Translations under genes and position numbers: made by a program
Source: Mucilaginibacter myungsuensis
GTDB lineage: Bacteria > Bacteroidota > Bacteroidia > Sphingobacteriales > Sphingobacteriaceae
Direction: 5' to 3'
Assembly: GCF_015222005.1 (NCBI RefSeq)
Contig: NZ_JADFFL010000003.1
Location: 496,001 to 560,000, forward strand
Length of the DNA stretch: 64,000 nt
The notes under the pieces: model-generated
The model's database searches: none
Seen by the model: only the letters and a program-made list of their open reading frames with translations
What the model was told of the DNA's origin: nothing
Shown: in pieces, positions 18,146-26,155 of the stretch
Layout of the letters: the number at the start of each line of letters is the position of its first letter
Position numbering within the stretch: the stretch's first letter is position 1

Positions 18146-18622
18146 TTAATTGCGTAACCTCTTCACATACCCATGTGCCAACCACAAAGGTATGATCCCG
18201 AACACCCCAAAAGAAGAATCGATCAGTCGCCAAAAGAACGGGATCTGACGGATAGGCCCGGCTATAAAAGCCAGCGGTAATATCGCCACACAAGCGATCA
18301 TCCCAAATTGGATCACCCAAATATTCTTTTTAGGATCCCGCAGCGGACCAATGAACAGGATAGCCAGCATCACATGTGCAAAGGCCAGCCAATCGGTGCC
18401 ATAACTGAGGTAAGGATATTTAAGGTTAACATCATGCAGGGTGTTATAGATCTTGGTGATCCAATCGTTCAACACACCTGCAGGGATATAGTCTTTGATC
18501 ACCGCCAGCTCACTTTCCAGCGGGAAGGCGGTGACTCCACTAACAAACAACCCAACAATAACTATCCATATACATACTCTGATGCGTCGGCGTAGTTGTC
18601 GTTGGGTCGGTTGTTTACTCAT
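18146..18622 (-). CDS. Hypothetical membrane protein, 158 aa
   Basis: A basic N-terminus (RQLRRRIRVC) is followed by about four hydrophobic segments (IWIVIVGLFVSGVTAF; LAFAHVMLAILFIG; IACVAILPLAFIAG; FFWRLIDSSFGVFGIIPLWL). No known family is recognised. It starts 17 bp after the glnS stop on the same strand and is probably cotranscribed with it. Confidence 0.7.
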   Translation of the reverse strand: MSKQPTQRQLRRRIRVCIWIVIVGLFVSGVTAFPLESELAVIKDYIPAGVLNDWITKIYNTLHDVNLKYPYLSYGTDWLAFAHVMLAILFIGPLRDPKKNIWVIQFGMIACVAILPLAFIAGPIRQIPFFWRLIDSSFGVFGIIPLWLAHGYVKRLRN

Positions 18623-18639
18623 ATTGTTTTTGAAGCTTT

Positions 18640-20322
18640 TTACGCTCCCCCTTTAGGGGGCTGGGGGGCTCCTACTTTCCAGCCGTCCTTTAAAGTAACG
18701 GTACGGTTAAATACCAATTTATCGGCGGTAGAATGTTTATCTAAGTTGAAATATCCCTTACGGATGAACTGTACTGCTTTGCCCATTTCGGCATTGGCCA
18801 GATCAGGTTCAACGTAAGCGTTGATGATCTGCAAGCTGTCCGGGTTAAGGTACTCTTTAAAATCGCCGTCCTCGCTGCTTGGATCTTCTACACGGAACAG
18901 ACGGTCGTACAAGCGTACCTCGGCTGTTTTAGCCTGCGCTACACTCACCCAGTGGATGGTGCCTTTTACGTTGATACCACTGGTATCGCTACCCGACTTT
19001 GATTGAGGGATGTAAGTGCAATGCACTTCGGTCACGTTGCCATCAGCATCTTTCACAAAGCTTTCGCACTTAACAATGTAGGCGTTCTTTAAACGCACCG
19101 ACAGACCAACACCCAAGCGGAAGAACTTCTTCGGCGGTTCTTCCATAAAGTCCTCGCGCTCTATCCAAAGCTCGTTGTTGAACGGTATTTCGCGTTCGCC
19201 ATCACCGCCTTCTACTTCAGGGTTGTTCTCGCCAACTAATACCTCAGACTGACCTTCCGGATAATTGGTGATCACCAATTTGATCGGATCCAACACGGCC
19301 ATACGGCGCCATGTATTCTTGTTCAGATCTTCGCGAACGCAGAACTCTAACAAACTCAGGTCGATCATATTCTCGCGTTTGGCTACGCCGATACGCTCGC
19401 AGAACTCACGGATAGAAGCAGCCGGATAACCACGGCGACGCATACCGCTAATGGTAGGCATACGCGGATCATCCCAATCCTCTACATGGCCTTCCTCAAC
19501 CAGTTTAAGCAGCTTGCGCTTGCTCATTACGGTATAGGTCATATTCAGGCGCGCCATTTCATATTGGTGCGATGGGAACAAGCTTAATTGCTCAATAAAC
19601 CAATCGTACAGTGCACGGTGAGGGATAAACTCCAACGTACAGATAGAGTGGGTTATCTTTTCGATCGCATCAGATTGTCCGTGGGCAAAATCATACATCG
19701 GGTAAATGCACCAGGCATCACCTGTACGGTGATGGTGCGCATGTTTAATGCGGTACATCAAAGGATCGCGCAAGTGCATGTTAGGCGATGCAAGGTCAAC
19801 CTTGGCACGCAATACTTTAGCACCGTCAGGATATTTACCGGCTTTCATATCGGCAAATAATTCCAGATTTTCTTCAACCGAACGGCTACGGAATTGGTTA
19901 GGCGTGCCCGGTTCGGTAGGTGTACCTTTTTGCGCGGCTATCTCTTCGGCCGTGCTATCGTCCACATAAGCCAGATCAGCTTTGATCAGCGTTACGGCAA
20001 AGTCATATAGTTGGTCAAAGTAATCAGACGCGTAAAGTTCCTGTGCCCAGTCAAAGCCCAACCACTTAACGTCGGCTTTGATGCTGTCCACGTATTCTAC
20101 GTCCTCTTTAACCGGGTTGGTATCATCAAAACGCAGGTTGGTCTTACCGTTATATTTTTTAGCTAATCCAAAATTAAGGCAGATGGATTTAGCATGGCCG
20201 ATGTGCAGGTAACCGTTAGGCTCAGGCGGGAAACGGGTCAGTACCCTCCCGTCGTGCTTTCCGGCCGAGATATCGGCTTCAACAATTTCTTCTATAAAGT
20301 TTAATGATCTCTCTTCGCTCAT
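18640..20322 (-). CDS. glnS: Glutamine--tRNA ligase
   Basis: Class I glutaminyl-tRNA synthetase charging tRNA-Gln. 560 residues. FPPEPNGYLHIGHAK (31-45) contains the HIGH motif, and VMSKRKLL near 270 is the KMSKS equivalent. The anticodon-binding beta-barrels occupy about 335-545. The last ten residues (GAPQPPKGGA) are encoded by a GC-rich palindromic repeat (18644-18672), apparently an accidental C-terminal extension of the enzyme. Presence of GlnRS implies direct glutaminylation rather than only the GatCAB route. Confidence 0.98.
   Translation of the reverse strand: MSEERSLNFIEEIVEADISAGKHDGRVLTRFPPEPNGYLHIGHAKSICLNFGLAKKYNGKTNLRFDDTNPVKEDVEYVDSIKADVKWLGFDWAQELYASDYFDQLYDFAVTLIKADLAYVDDSTAEEIAAQKGTPTEPGTPNQFRSRSVEENLELFADMKAGKYPDGAKVLRAKVDLASPNMHLRDPLMYRIKHAHHHRTGDAWCIYPMYDFAHGQSDAIEKITHSICTLEFIPHRALYDWFIEQLSLFPSHQYEMARLNMTYTVMSKRKLLKLVEEGHVEDWDDPRMPTISGMRRRGYPAASIREFCERIGVAKRENMIDLSLLEFCVREDLNKNTWRRMAVLDPIKLVITNYPEGQSEVLVGENNPEVEGGDGEREIPFNNELWIEREDFMEEPPKKFFRLGVGLSVRLKNAYIVKCESFVKDADGNVTEVHCTYIPQSKSGSDTSGINVKGTIHWVSVAQAKTAEVRLYDRLFRVEDPSSEDGDFKEYLNPDSLQIINAYVEPDLANAEMGKAVQFIRKGYFNLDKHSTADKLVFNRTVTLKDGWKVGAPQPPKGGA
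18644..18672. repeat. GC-rich palindromic repeat inside the 3' end of glnS
   Basis: GCTCCCCCTTTAGGGGGC followed by TGGGGGGCTCC. CCCCCTAAAGGGGG-type repeats are widespread between genes in Bacteroidota (general knowledge). Here the repeat supplies the last coding triplets of glnS. Confidence 0.55.
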
Positions 20323-20390
20323 GTTAAGAGCAAAAATAAGAAAAATGCGCGGATGTGCAGATGCCTAAAGGTAAGCGGTACAGTACGTAG

Positions 20391-20434
20391 GTGTATACGG
20401 TCGAGTGTATACACCCATATACACCATATACACC
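20391..20434. repeat. Cluster of GTGTATAC / TATACACC motifs
   Basis: GTGTATAC (20391), GTGTATACAC (20405) and two tandem CATATACACC (20416, 20425) lie within 44 bp between glnS and the kai operon. Opposed copies can pair into a hairpin, so this may be the kai-operon terminator, an operator for glnS, or a decayed repeat. Confidence 0.4.
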
Positions 20435-20470
20435 TGAATTGGTATTGATTATCAGTTATTTAGATAATGA

Positions 20471-22126
20471 CTATTTTAACCTCGGCAGTTCAAAATAAAA
20501 TGTCGAGCCTTTGCCTAATTCACTTTCTACATCGATACGACCGTTATGCTGCTGAATGATCTCGGCAGATATGTAAAGACCCATGCCCAGGCCGCTGGTG
20601 GTAAAGGTTTTATCCTCTACGCGATAAAAGCGTTCAAAGATCTTTTCGCGTTGTTCATCAGACAGGCCGATGCCTTCATCAGTAACCGATACGCGCACAT
20701 GCCCATCCAATGCTTGTGCTTTAATAGTGATCTTGGTGTGTTGTTTGGAATATTTGGCGGCGTTGCTTACCAGGTTGTTCAGCACCTGCTCTAAACGTTC
20801 AGGATTGCCATGCACCAATAGTTGTGGTTCAACTTGATATTCCACCTGGTAGTCGGGATACATTTGTATAGCGTTCTCTATGCCTGCGTTCACCATTTCG
20901 GTCAGGTCGGCGTCTTTCATTTGGTAGCTTAAACGGCCGGCTTGTATCTTGCTGACATCTAACAGATCATTGATAAGATGCTGCAATTTATTTACCGCGA
21001 TACTGGCTTTGTTGATGTATTGTTTAATGGCGGGAGGCACTTCCTCTTTCTTATAGATACCCATGATCTGGATGTATCCTTTTAGGCTGGTCAACGGTGT
21101 TTTCAGTTCGTGGCTGGCAATACCAATAAACTCGTCCTTTTTATCCATGGCCTGTTTTTGCTCCTCGATATCAGTGGCTGTACCTACCCAGAAAAGATTC
21201 TCGCCAAATTCATTTTTTAACGGGATAGCGCGGTTGAGATGCCAGCGGTAGGTGCCGTCATGTTTTTTGTAACGATTCTCCACTTCAAAAATACCTCCGA
21301 TTGCTAAAGCGGCTAAATAGCGCTCCATTACCAAAGGCAGGTCATCCGGATGTACAACATCTTGCCAGCCCCATTCTTTTGTTTCGTGATGGGATAGGCC
21401 TGTGTAATTGTACCAGCGCTGGTTATAAAAGGTCACCTCACCTGTTGGCAAGTTGGTCCAGGTCATCTGCGGGATGTTATCGGTCAATAGCTTAAGATAT
21501 TCCCTGCTTATGGTAAGGTCTTTGGTGCGCTCCTTAACCGTTTCTTCCAGTTCGTCGTTCAGTTTCTGAGTGAGTAACTGGGCCTCCTCTAACTGGTCAA
21601 ATTGTAATTCTAACTGTTTTTGATTTTCTTTTAATACGGTAAGATCGGTAACTATTATACTTAAGGCCAAGCCACCGTCAAACTCCATGGCATTACAAGA
21701 TAATAAACATGGGATAACACCATTTTTGCCCGCGATATCGACCTCGGCCTTGCAATCTTTATCCCAACTGGTTTTAATGACATTTGCTATTATGGCTTTG
21801 TCGCCATGGACAAAATCATTCAAATGGTAGCCTAATACTTTCTCAAAAGGCAGACCCAAAAGTTCGGTAAATTTAGAGTTGCTGTAGGTAATGATCCCGG
21901 CTTGATTGAGTGTCACGGCTCCCTCGTTCATTTTTTCGATGAACACACGGTATGTCTGGTCGGCGCTTTTTAGGGTATATAACTGTGGGCCGTCGTTGTT
22001 CTTTACAATAAGCGCATCTACTTGCCCGGTGCGGATAGCATCAATAGCGTCATTTGCTTCTTCTAATTGCCAGCGTAGTTCTTTGATCTCGTCCAGCAGC
22101 TGTTGGTAGTTGGGCTGTTGTTCCAT
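20471..22126 (-). CDS. PAS-domain sensor histidine kinase of the kai operon
   Basis: Cytoplasmic hybrid-free histidine kinase, 551 residues from the ATG at 22126, which is 1 bp after the upstream stop codon. Order: short coiled coil (ELRWQLEEANDAIDAIRTG), PAS domain about 55-165, coiled coil 165-205, second PAS/PAC domain about 207-325, HisKA with the phospho-acceptor His339 in IASHELKTPLTSL, and HATPase_c about 440-548 (NNLVSNAAKYS, DEGIGLS, GLGMGLYIS). No membrane helix and no KaiB-like N-terminal domain, so it is not a SasA orthologue. Its place as last gene of kaiC-kaiB-kaiB makes it a likely output or input kinase for the KaiC state (inference). No response regulator is adjacent. Confidence 0.92.
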   Translation of the reverse strand: MEQQPNYQQLLDEIKELRWQLEEANDAIDAIRTGQVDALIVKNNDGPQLYTLKSADQTYRVFIEKMNEGAVTLNQAGIITYSNSKFTELLGLPFEKVLGYHLNDFVHGDKAIIANVIKTSWDKDCKAEVDIAGKNGVIPCLLSCNAMEFDGGLALSIIVTDLTVLKENQKQLELQFDQLEEAQLLTQKLNDELEETVKERTKDLTISREYLKLLTDNIPQMTWTNLPTGEVTFYNQRWYNYTGLSHHETKEWGWQDVVHPDDLPLVMERYLAALAIGGIFEVENRYKKHDGTYRWHLNRAIPLKNEFGENLFWVGTATDIEEQKQAMDKKDEFIGIASHELKTPLTSLKGYIQIMGIYKKEEVPPAIKQYINKASIAVNKLQHLINDLLDVSKIQAGRLSYQMKDADLTEMVNAGIENAIQMYPDYQVEYQVEPQLLVHGNPERLEQVLNNLVSNAAKYSKQHTKITIKAQALDGHVRVSVTDEGIGLSDEQREKIFERFYRVEDKTFTTSGLGMGLYISAEIIQQHNGRIDVESELGKGSTFYFELPRLK

Positions 22127-22127
22127 A

Positions 22128-22451
22128 TCAGATCTTAATGTCAATGTTAAAGCACTGGGCCAGTTTGTTGATATCAGACATGTCGCCGATAAGCCTGCGA
22201 TCAGGCCCGCCGCCTTTTTTTAACAACAGGGGCAGCGCAATGATCTGCTCTTTCTCAGCAATGTCGGGCTGTTGATAAACGTCTATGATCTCCAGCTGGT
22301 AGCGATCCACCAGATATTTATCGCAAAATGATTTCAGATTTTCAACCGCGCGGGTAGAATTAGGAGAGGCTCCTGTAATGAACAATCGTAATGTATACGA
22401 ATTGTCCTCGTGGGGGGAGTTGCCCTCGTTCAACCATTTGTTCGCTTTCAT
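22128..22451 (-). CDS. Divergent KaiB-like protein (second copy)
   Basis: 107 residues. An N-terminal extension of about 17 residues precedes the thioredoxin-like KaiB core (YTLRLFITGASPNSTRAVEN), then IIDVYQQPDIAEKEQIIALP and RRLIGDMSD. It is clearly KaiB-family but far more diverged than the neighbouring copy; the LIGLD stretch that governs fold switching in cyanobacterial KaiB is replaced by LAQCFNID. It starts 6 bp after the stop of kaiB copy 1 and ends 1 bp before the kinase start. Because SasA kinases carry a KaiB-like sensor domain fused to the kinase, this separate copy could play that role in trans (inference). Confidence 0.88.
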   Translation of the reverse strand: MKANKWLNEGNSPHEDNSYTLRLFITGASPNSTRAVENLKSFCDKYLVDRYQLEIIDVYQQPDIAEKEQIIALPLLLKKGGGPDRRLIGDMSDINKLAQCFNIDIKI

Positions 22452-22457
22452 CGGCTA

Positions 22458-22751
22458 TTATGCAGGGCGTATATTTAGCCCCACCAACACTTTCTCTTCG
22501 TTAGACAGATCGCCGATTATTTTACGGATCGGTTCCGGCACTTTACGCACCAAAGTGGGTATAGCAAATATCTGATCGCCTTCGGCCAATTGTGGCTTTT
22601 CCAGCAGGTCAATTACCTCAATAACATATTGCCCCTTCAAATGTTCTTCGCAATATCGTTGCAAATTGGTTAACGCCGTAACAGATTTTGCCGTTTTGCC
22701 TGCCACGTATAAACGCAGCTCCCAGGCTTTTTTAGCTTTTACAGGAGTCAT
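22458..22751 (-). CDS. kaiB: Circadian-clock-type protein KaiB
   Basis: 97 residues, very close to cyanobacterial KaiB over the whole length: [61 protein letters not shown]. In KaiB this domain binds the CI ring of KaiC after a fold switch. The glycine of VLIGLD is kept and the aspartate is Asn here (VLVGLN). The ATG overlaps the kaiC stop by 4 bp, so the two are translationally coupled, in the order kaiC then kaiB, the reverse of cyanobacteria. Confidence 0.95.
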   Translation of the reverse strand: MTPVKAKKAWELRLYVAGKTAKSVTALTNLQRYCEEHLKGQYVIEVIDLLEKPQLAEGDQIFAIPTLVRKVPEPIRKIIGDLSNEEKVLVGLNIRPA

Positions 22752-24508
22752 TTCTTTTTACCTTTCTTTTTCTCTGGTTCAGCGGCTTTCTCCGCGTCCT
22801 TATGTTCGCGGCGCAATGCTAACAATTCCCGGCGATTTTTTTCCATCACCTCTTTTTTTAGCTCTTCTTCCAGGTAGATCTTGTTCAATTCTTCCTCTAC
22901 CGATTCAAACTCGGTTTGCAGGCTGGATATCTGTGATTCCAGCACTTTCCGCTTGCGTATAATCTCGCGGTCCTTACGATTGAGTGCGTGATCACGCAGG
23001 GCTTGCCCGGTATGTTCTTTCAATTGCTCCGCTTCGCGGGCCGATCCGGTCAGTACGCCATCCGGGCCTAAGTAAACATCAACCAAACTTAAACCTCCGT
23101 CGGTGATCAGGAACTCGCGTACTTGGTTAGAGTGTTTCATCCCGCGCGATTTCATTACGTACATTCCACGGTTACGCTCCCCATTAAACTCGATATCGCG
23201 CACCAACAACCAGGCATCCACTAAGGATGATACGCCCTCGTCGGTTTGCTCGTTAACGATGGTGTTAAGCGATAAAGCCGTGAACATTACCGTGATCTGC
23301 TCTTCCATCAAAAAGTCGATCAGGCGCACCAGCATCGATTTTACCTCGCCAACCGAGCCGATGGTGATCAAGTTGGTGATCGGGTCTAATATTACCGTAT
23401 CTGGCTTAAACTTGCGGATATGCTTATGCATAGCCACCAGATGCATCTCCAGTCCATATAACGTTGGGCGCGATGCATGGAAATGCAACATGCCGTTCTC
23501 TAAATATTGATCAACGTTCAGCCCGATCGAATGCATGTTCCTGACGATCTGCTTGGGCGATTCTTCAAAGGAAAAGTAAATGCACCGCTCGCCGCGCTTA
23601 CACGATTCTGCCGCAAAATACGCTGCGATACTGGTTTTACCTGTACCGGCCGTGCCCGAGACCAAAATGCTGCTGCCTTTAAAAAAGCCTTTACCTCCAA
23701 GCATCTGGTCCAAGCCTTCTATGCCGGTAGATATCCGCTCGGTCCGTACCTCTTTAGCTAAATGCAGGGAGGTTACCGGTAATACCGATATACCTTCCTC
23801 ATCTATCAGGAAAGGGTACTCGTTAGTGCCATGTACCGTACCGCGATATTTTACGATGCGTAAGCGACGGGTAGATATTTGGTCGATAACGCGGTGATCC
23901 AACAGGATCACACAGTCTGATACATATTCTTCTAATCCCTGGCGCGTTAATTTGCCTTCGCCACGTTCGCCTGTTATTACGGCAGTAACGCCTTTTTCTT
24001 TAAGCCAATGGAAAAGCCTCACTAATTCGGCCCTTAAGATCCGCTGGTCACTTAAACCAGCAAATAACACTTCGAGCGTATCCAGGACCACACGTTTAGC
24101 ACCAATGGTATCTATAGCGTGACCTAAACGGATAAACAAACCTTCCAGATCATACTCTCCGGTCTCTTCGATCTCCGAACGTTCTATGTGTACGTGGTCC
24201 ACACGTATCTTTTTATCGGCTTGTAGTTGCTTCAGATCAAAGCCTAATGACGCTACGTTCATAGCCAGCTCGTCTTGCTTCTCCTCAAAAGCCATAAATA
24301 CGCCCGGCTCATTAAACTCTATCGCTCCGCGAACGATGAATTCCATGGACATCAGTGTTTTACCGCTGCCTGCGTCGCCGCATAATAGTGTAGGCCTACC
24401 AGTCGGGAAGCCCCCGCCTGTAACCTCGTCCAATCCGATAATGCCGGTGGGCGATTTTGCTAATGTATATTTTGAGATAGCCGTTATATTTTTCCGGGAT
24501 CTGCTCAT
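22748..24508 (-). CDS. kaiC: KaiC double-RecA ATPase/autokinase
   Basis: 586 residues. CI domain: Walker A GDAGSGKT (44-51), catalytic Glu pair 75-76 (AFEEK), Walker B VVLD (140-143). CII domain: Walker A GTAGTGKT (285-292), Glu pair 315-316 (SFEES), Walker B VILD (372-375). The CII phosphorylation site of cyanobacterial KaiC (Ser-Thr preceded by a TDS motif) aligns with [11 protein letters not shown], giving Ser427-Ser428 plus Thr422, so autophosphorylation is possible. The R/MKMRGSxHD-like block is present as MKSRGMKHS. About 90 extra C-terminal residues (from 495) form a predicted coiled coil with a lysine-rich end (EKKKGKKK), absent from the cyanobacterial protein. First gene of the kaiC-kaiB-kaiB-kinase operon; no kaiA is seen. 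Confidence 0.95.
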   Translation of the reverse strand: MSRSRKNITAISKYTLAKSPTGIIGLDEVTGGGFPTGRPTLLCGDAGSGKTLMSMEFIVRGAIEFNEPGVFMAFEEKQDELAMNVASLGFDLKQLQADKKIRVDHVHIERSEIEETGEYDLEGLFIRLGHAIDTIGAKRVVLDTLEVLFAGLSDQRILRAELVRLFHWLKEKGVTAVITGERGEGKLTRQGLEEYVSDCVILLDHRVIDQISTRRLRIVKYRGTVHGTNEYPFLIDEEGISVLPVTSLHLAKEVRTERISTGIEGLDQMLGGKGFFKGSSILVSGTAGTGKTSIAAYFAAESCKRGERCIYFSFEESPKQIVRNMHSIGLNVDQYLENGMLHFHASRPTLYGLEMHLVAMHKHIRKFKPDTVILDPITNLITIGSVGEVKSMLVRLIDFLMEEQITVMFTALSLNTIVNEQTDEGVSSLVDAWLLVRDIEFNGERNRGMYVMKSRGMKHSNQVREFLITDGGLSLVDVYLGPDGVLTGSAREAEQLKEHTGQALRDHALNRKDREIIRKRKVLESQISSLQTEFESVEEELNKIYLEEELKKEVMEKNRRELLALRREHKDAEKAAEPEKKKGKKK

Positions 24509-24710
24509 GCTTTATTTTCTTAAGACAATAAATGTAAGCTTTAATTTAACAAGAGGCTGAAAATTTAAGTTCAAACGATATTAATATTCACAACCGATAG
24601 TTTTAGTTTAATTATTGCTTATTGATTAAATTATAAATAATTGTCCACCAATTAATTACGTATTGAACAGAACTTACAAGAATATTGTTTGATAATTAGG
24701 TCACAAAAGA
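24509..24710. other. AT-rich leader of the kai operon
   Basis: About 200 bp of very AT-rich DNA between kaiC and the terminator of the DUF6515 gene. It must hold the kai promoter. Only a weak -7-like TACATTTA on the minus strand near 24527-24534 could be found, and a short ATATTAATAT palindrome at 24578. Confidence 0.4.
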
Positions 24711-24711
24711 A

Positions 24712-24739
24712 AAGGGTAGCAACCTAAGCCACTACCCTT
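24712..24739 (-). terminator. Terminator of the DUF6515 gene
   Basis: AAGGGTAG ... CTACCCTT stem; the minus strand continues TTTTCTTTT. Confidence 0.7.
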
Positions 24740-24780
24740 CATCACATCACCTCAAAAATTAACACACATTCACACACACT

Positions 24781-25920
24781 TTATCTTGGCTGATCTTCGG
24801 ACGTACCGACTACGCGGTATGCCTTACGGCCAGCATTGTTCTCCTCTTGATAGTAAATACCATCGGGAGTGATATAATACCTTTTGCCATCTATCTTGAT
24901 AGGCGTTGTATTAGGCGGCAGGCTATCGAATACGTCGCCTATTTTTACAACAGGGGCCTGGTTAGATCCGTTAGTATCCTGATCATCATACATACCCGGT
25001 GACTGTACGCTGGCCGCTGTGGTCAGCTCGCCGTCTTTACCTGCTATTTGATAACCTGTAGTACCGTCCTGTTTGGTAACTGCCTGATAGTAAATACCGT
25101 TCAACTCATAATATTGCTCACCGTCTATCATTAATGACTTAGCGCCGGCAGGCAGTTGATCCATGATAGCACCCATTGGCGGCTCTACTACGGTGTAGTT
25201 ATTATCTTGTTGACGGTAGTAGTAACCATCGCTATAATAATACTGCATATCGCCCCACCAAAATGGATAGTAGCCGTATGGCAATACACCAATGCTGATG
25301 CCTATGCGCGGATAGTAAAACTGGTTGTAGAACGCGCTGCGGCCATAAAACCTGTTATATGGCGAGTAGATACCGTTGTAAAAGCTGCCGTAAAAATAGC
25401 CATTACGATAAGCGTTACGCGGCACGCTATAACCATAACCACGGGTTATGTAGCCACGGTTGGTATAAACCCTGCCCGGGATAGCACCACCGTTGGTACG
25501 GCTACTATAATTGCCATATACCCTGCCCGGGATAGCACCACCGCCACGGTTGCCATAGGCCTGACCGTTGTTTGAATACACCCTCGACTGCGGCGCACTG
25601 CTTACCGCACCACCACGGCCACCGTAAGCTTGTTGGGTACGTTGCTGGGGAGTATAACCTACAGATGGGGAAGGCCTGCTCGACATACCGCCGCCGCCTC
25701 TGCTTACAGAACCGCCGCTCGGCATGGACATGCCGCCACCGCGACCGCCTGAAAAGCCACCGCCTCCACCTCCTCTGCTAACGGAGCCACCTCCGCCGCC
25801 ACCACCTCCCGCACTTGGACGGCCACCTCCGCCCCTTTGGGCCTCAGCAGAGAAGGTTACCAACAGGCCGAATAAGGCGCTGAGGGCAACTTTTGATACA
25901 TATTTATATTTGCTTTCCAT
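24781..25920 (-). CDS. Secreted Gly/Tyr-rich DUF6515 protein
   Basis: 379 residues. A signal peptide (KVALSALFGLLVTFSAEA-Q) is followed by a low-complexity Gly/Ser/Arg region (about 28-150), a Tyr/Asn/Gly-rich region (150-245) and two copies of a DUF6515-like module (MDQLPAGAKSLMIDGEQYYE and FDSLPPNTTPIKIDGKRYYI, each followed by xGIYYQ). Such proteins are exported and probably sit in the outer membrane or cell surface. The two short modules look like an internal duplication. No enzymatic motif. The GC-rich Gly tract produces long antisense frames that are not genes. Confidence 0.8.
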   Translation of the reverse strand: MESKYKYVSKVALSALFGLLVTFSAEAQRGGGGRPSAGGGGGGGGSVSRGGGGGGFSGGRGGGMSMPSGGSVSRGGGGMSSRPSPSVGYTPQQRTQQAYGGRGGAVSSAPQSRVYSNNGQAYGNRGGGAIPGRVYGNYSSRTNGGAIPGRVYTNRGYITRGYGYSVPRNAYRNGYFYGSFYNGIYSPYNRFYGRSAFYNQFYYPRIGISIGVLPYGYYPFWWGDMQYYYSDGYYYRQQDNNYTVVEPPMGAIMDQLPAGAKSLMIDGEQYYELNGIYYQAVTKQDGTTGYQIAGKDGELTTAASVQSPGMYDDQDTNGSNQAPVVKIGDVFDSLPPNTTPIKIDGKRYYITPDGIYYQEENNAGRKAYRVVGTSEDQPR

Positions 25921-26035
25921 GTTATGTTGATCGTTATAATTAATAGACCATTATAAACTCAAACGGTTTAATGCGGGTTTAATTATTGTGTTACAACAAA
26001 CATTGGGGTGACAAAGCCAGGTAAAACACGTGTTT

Positions 26036-26128
26036 GAAAAACGCGCGTTTTTCATCAAAAAAGATACGTTTTAGGTGCATATTTCGCGTTTTGTAAATTT
26101 TTTACAAAACACGCAACCGATAAGTTGC
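26036..26128. repeat. Cluster of three perfect inverted repeats upstream of the DUF6515 gene
   Basis: GAAAAACGCGCGTTTTTC (26036-26053), GTTTTGTAAA ttt TTTACAAAAC (26088-26110) and GCAAC cgataa GTTGC (26113-26128). A similar GCAAC ccatca GTTGC next to TTTTGCAAAAC occurs at 5909-5933 upstream of the first CBM9-like gene. They could be the TlpA terminator or operators for the DUF6515 gene. Confidence 0.45.
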
Positions 26129-26155
26129 ATATATCAAACTACTTTGATGCTCTCG

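Noticed and set aside
20471..22126. Calling the kai-operon kinase SasA
   Set aside because: It has two PAS domains and no KaiB-like N-terminal domain, so only a functional parallel can be proposed.
24781..25920. Long plus-strand frames over the Gly-rich DUF6515 gene
   Set aside because: They arise from GGN-rich codons on the other strand, have biased Pro/Thr/Val composition and no start signals.
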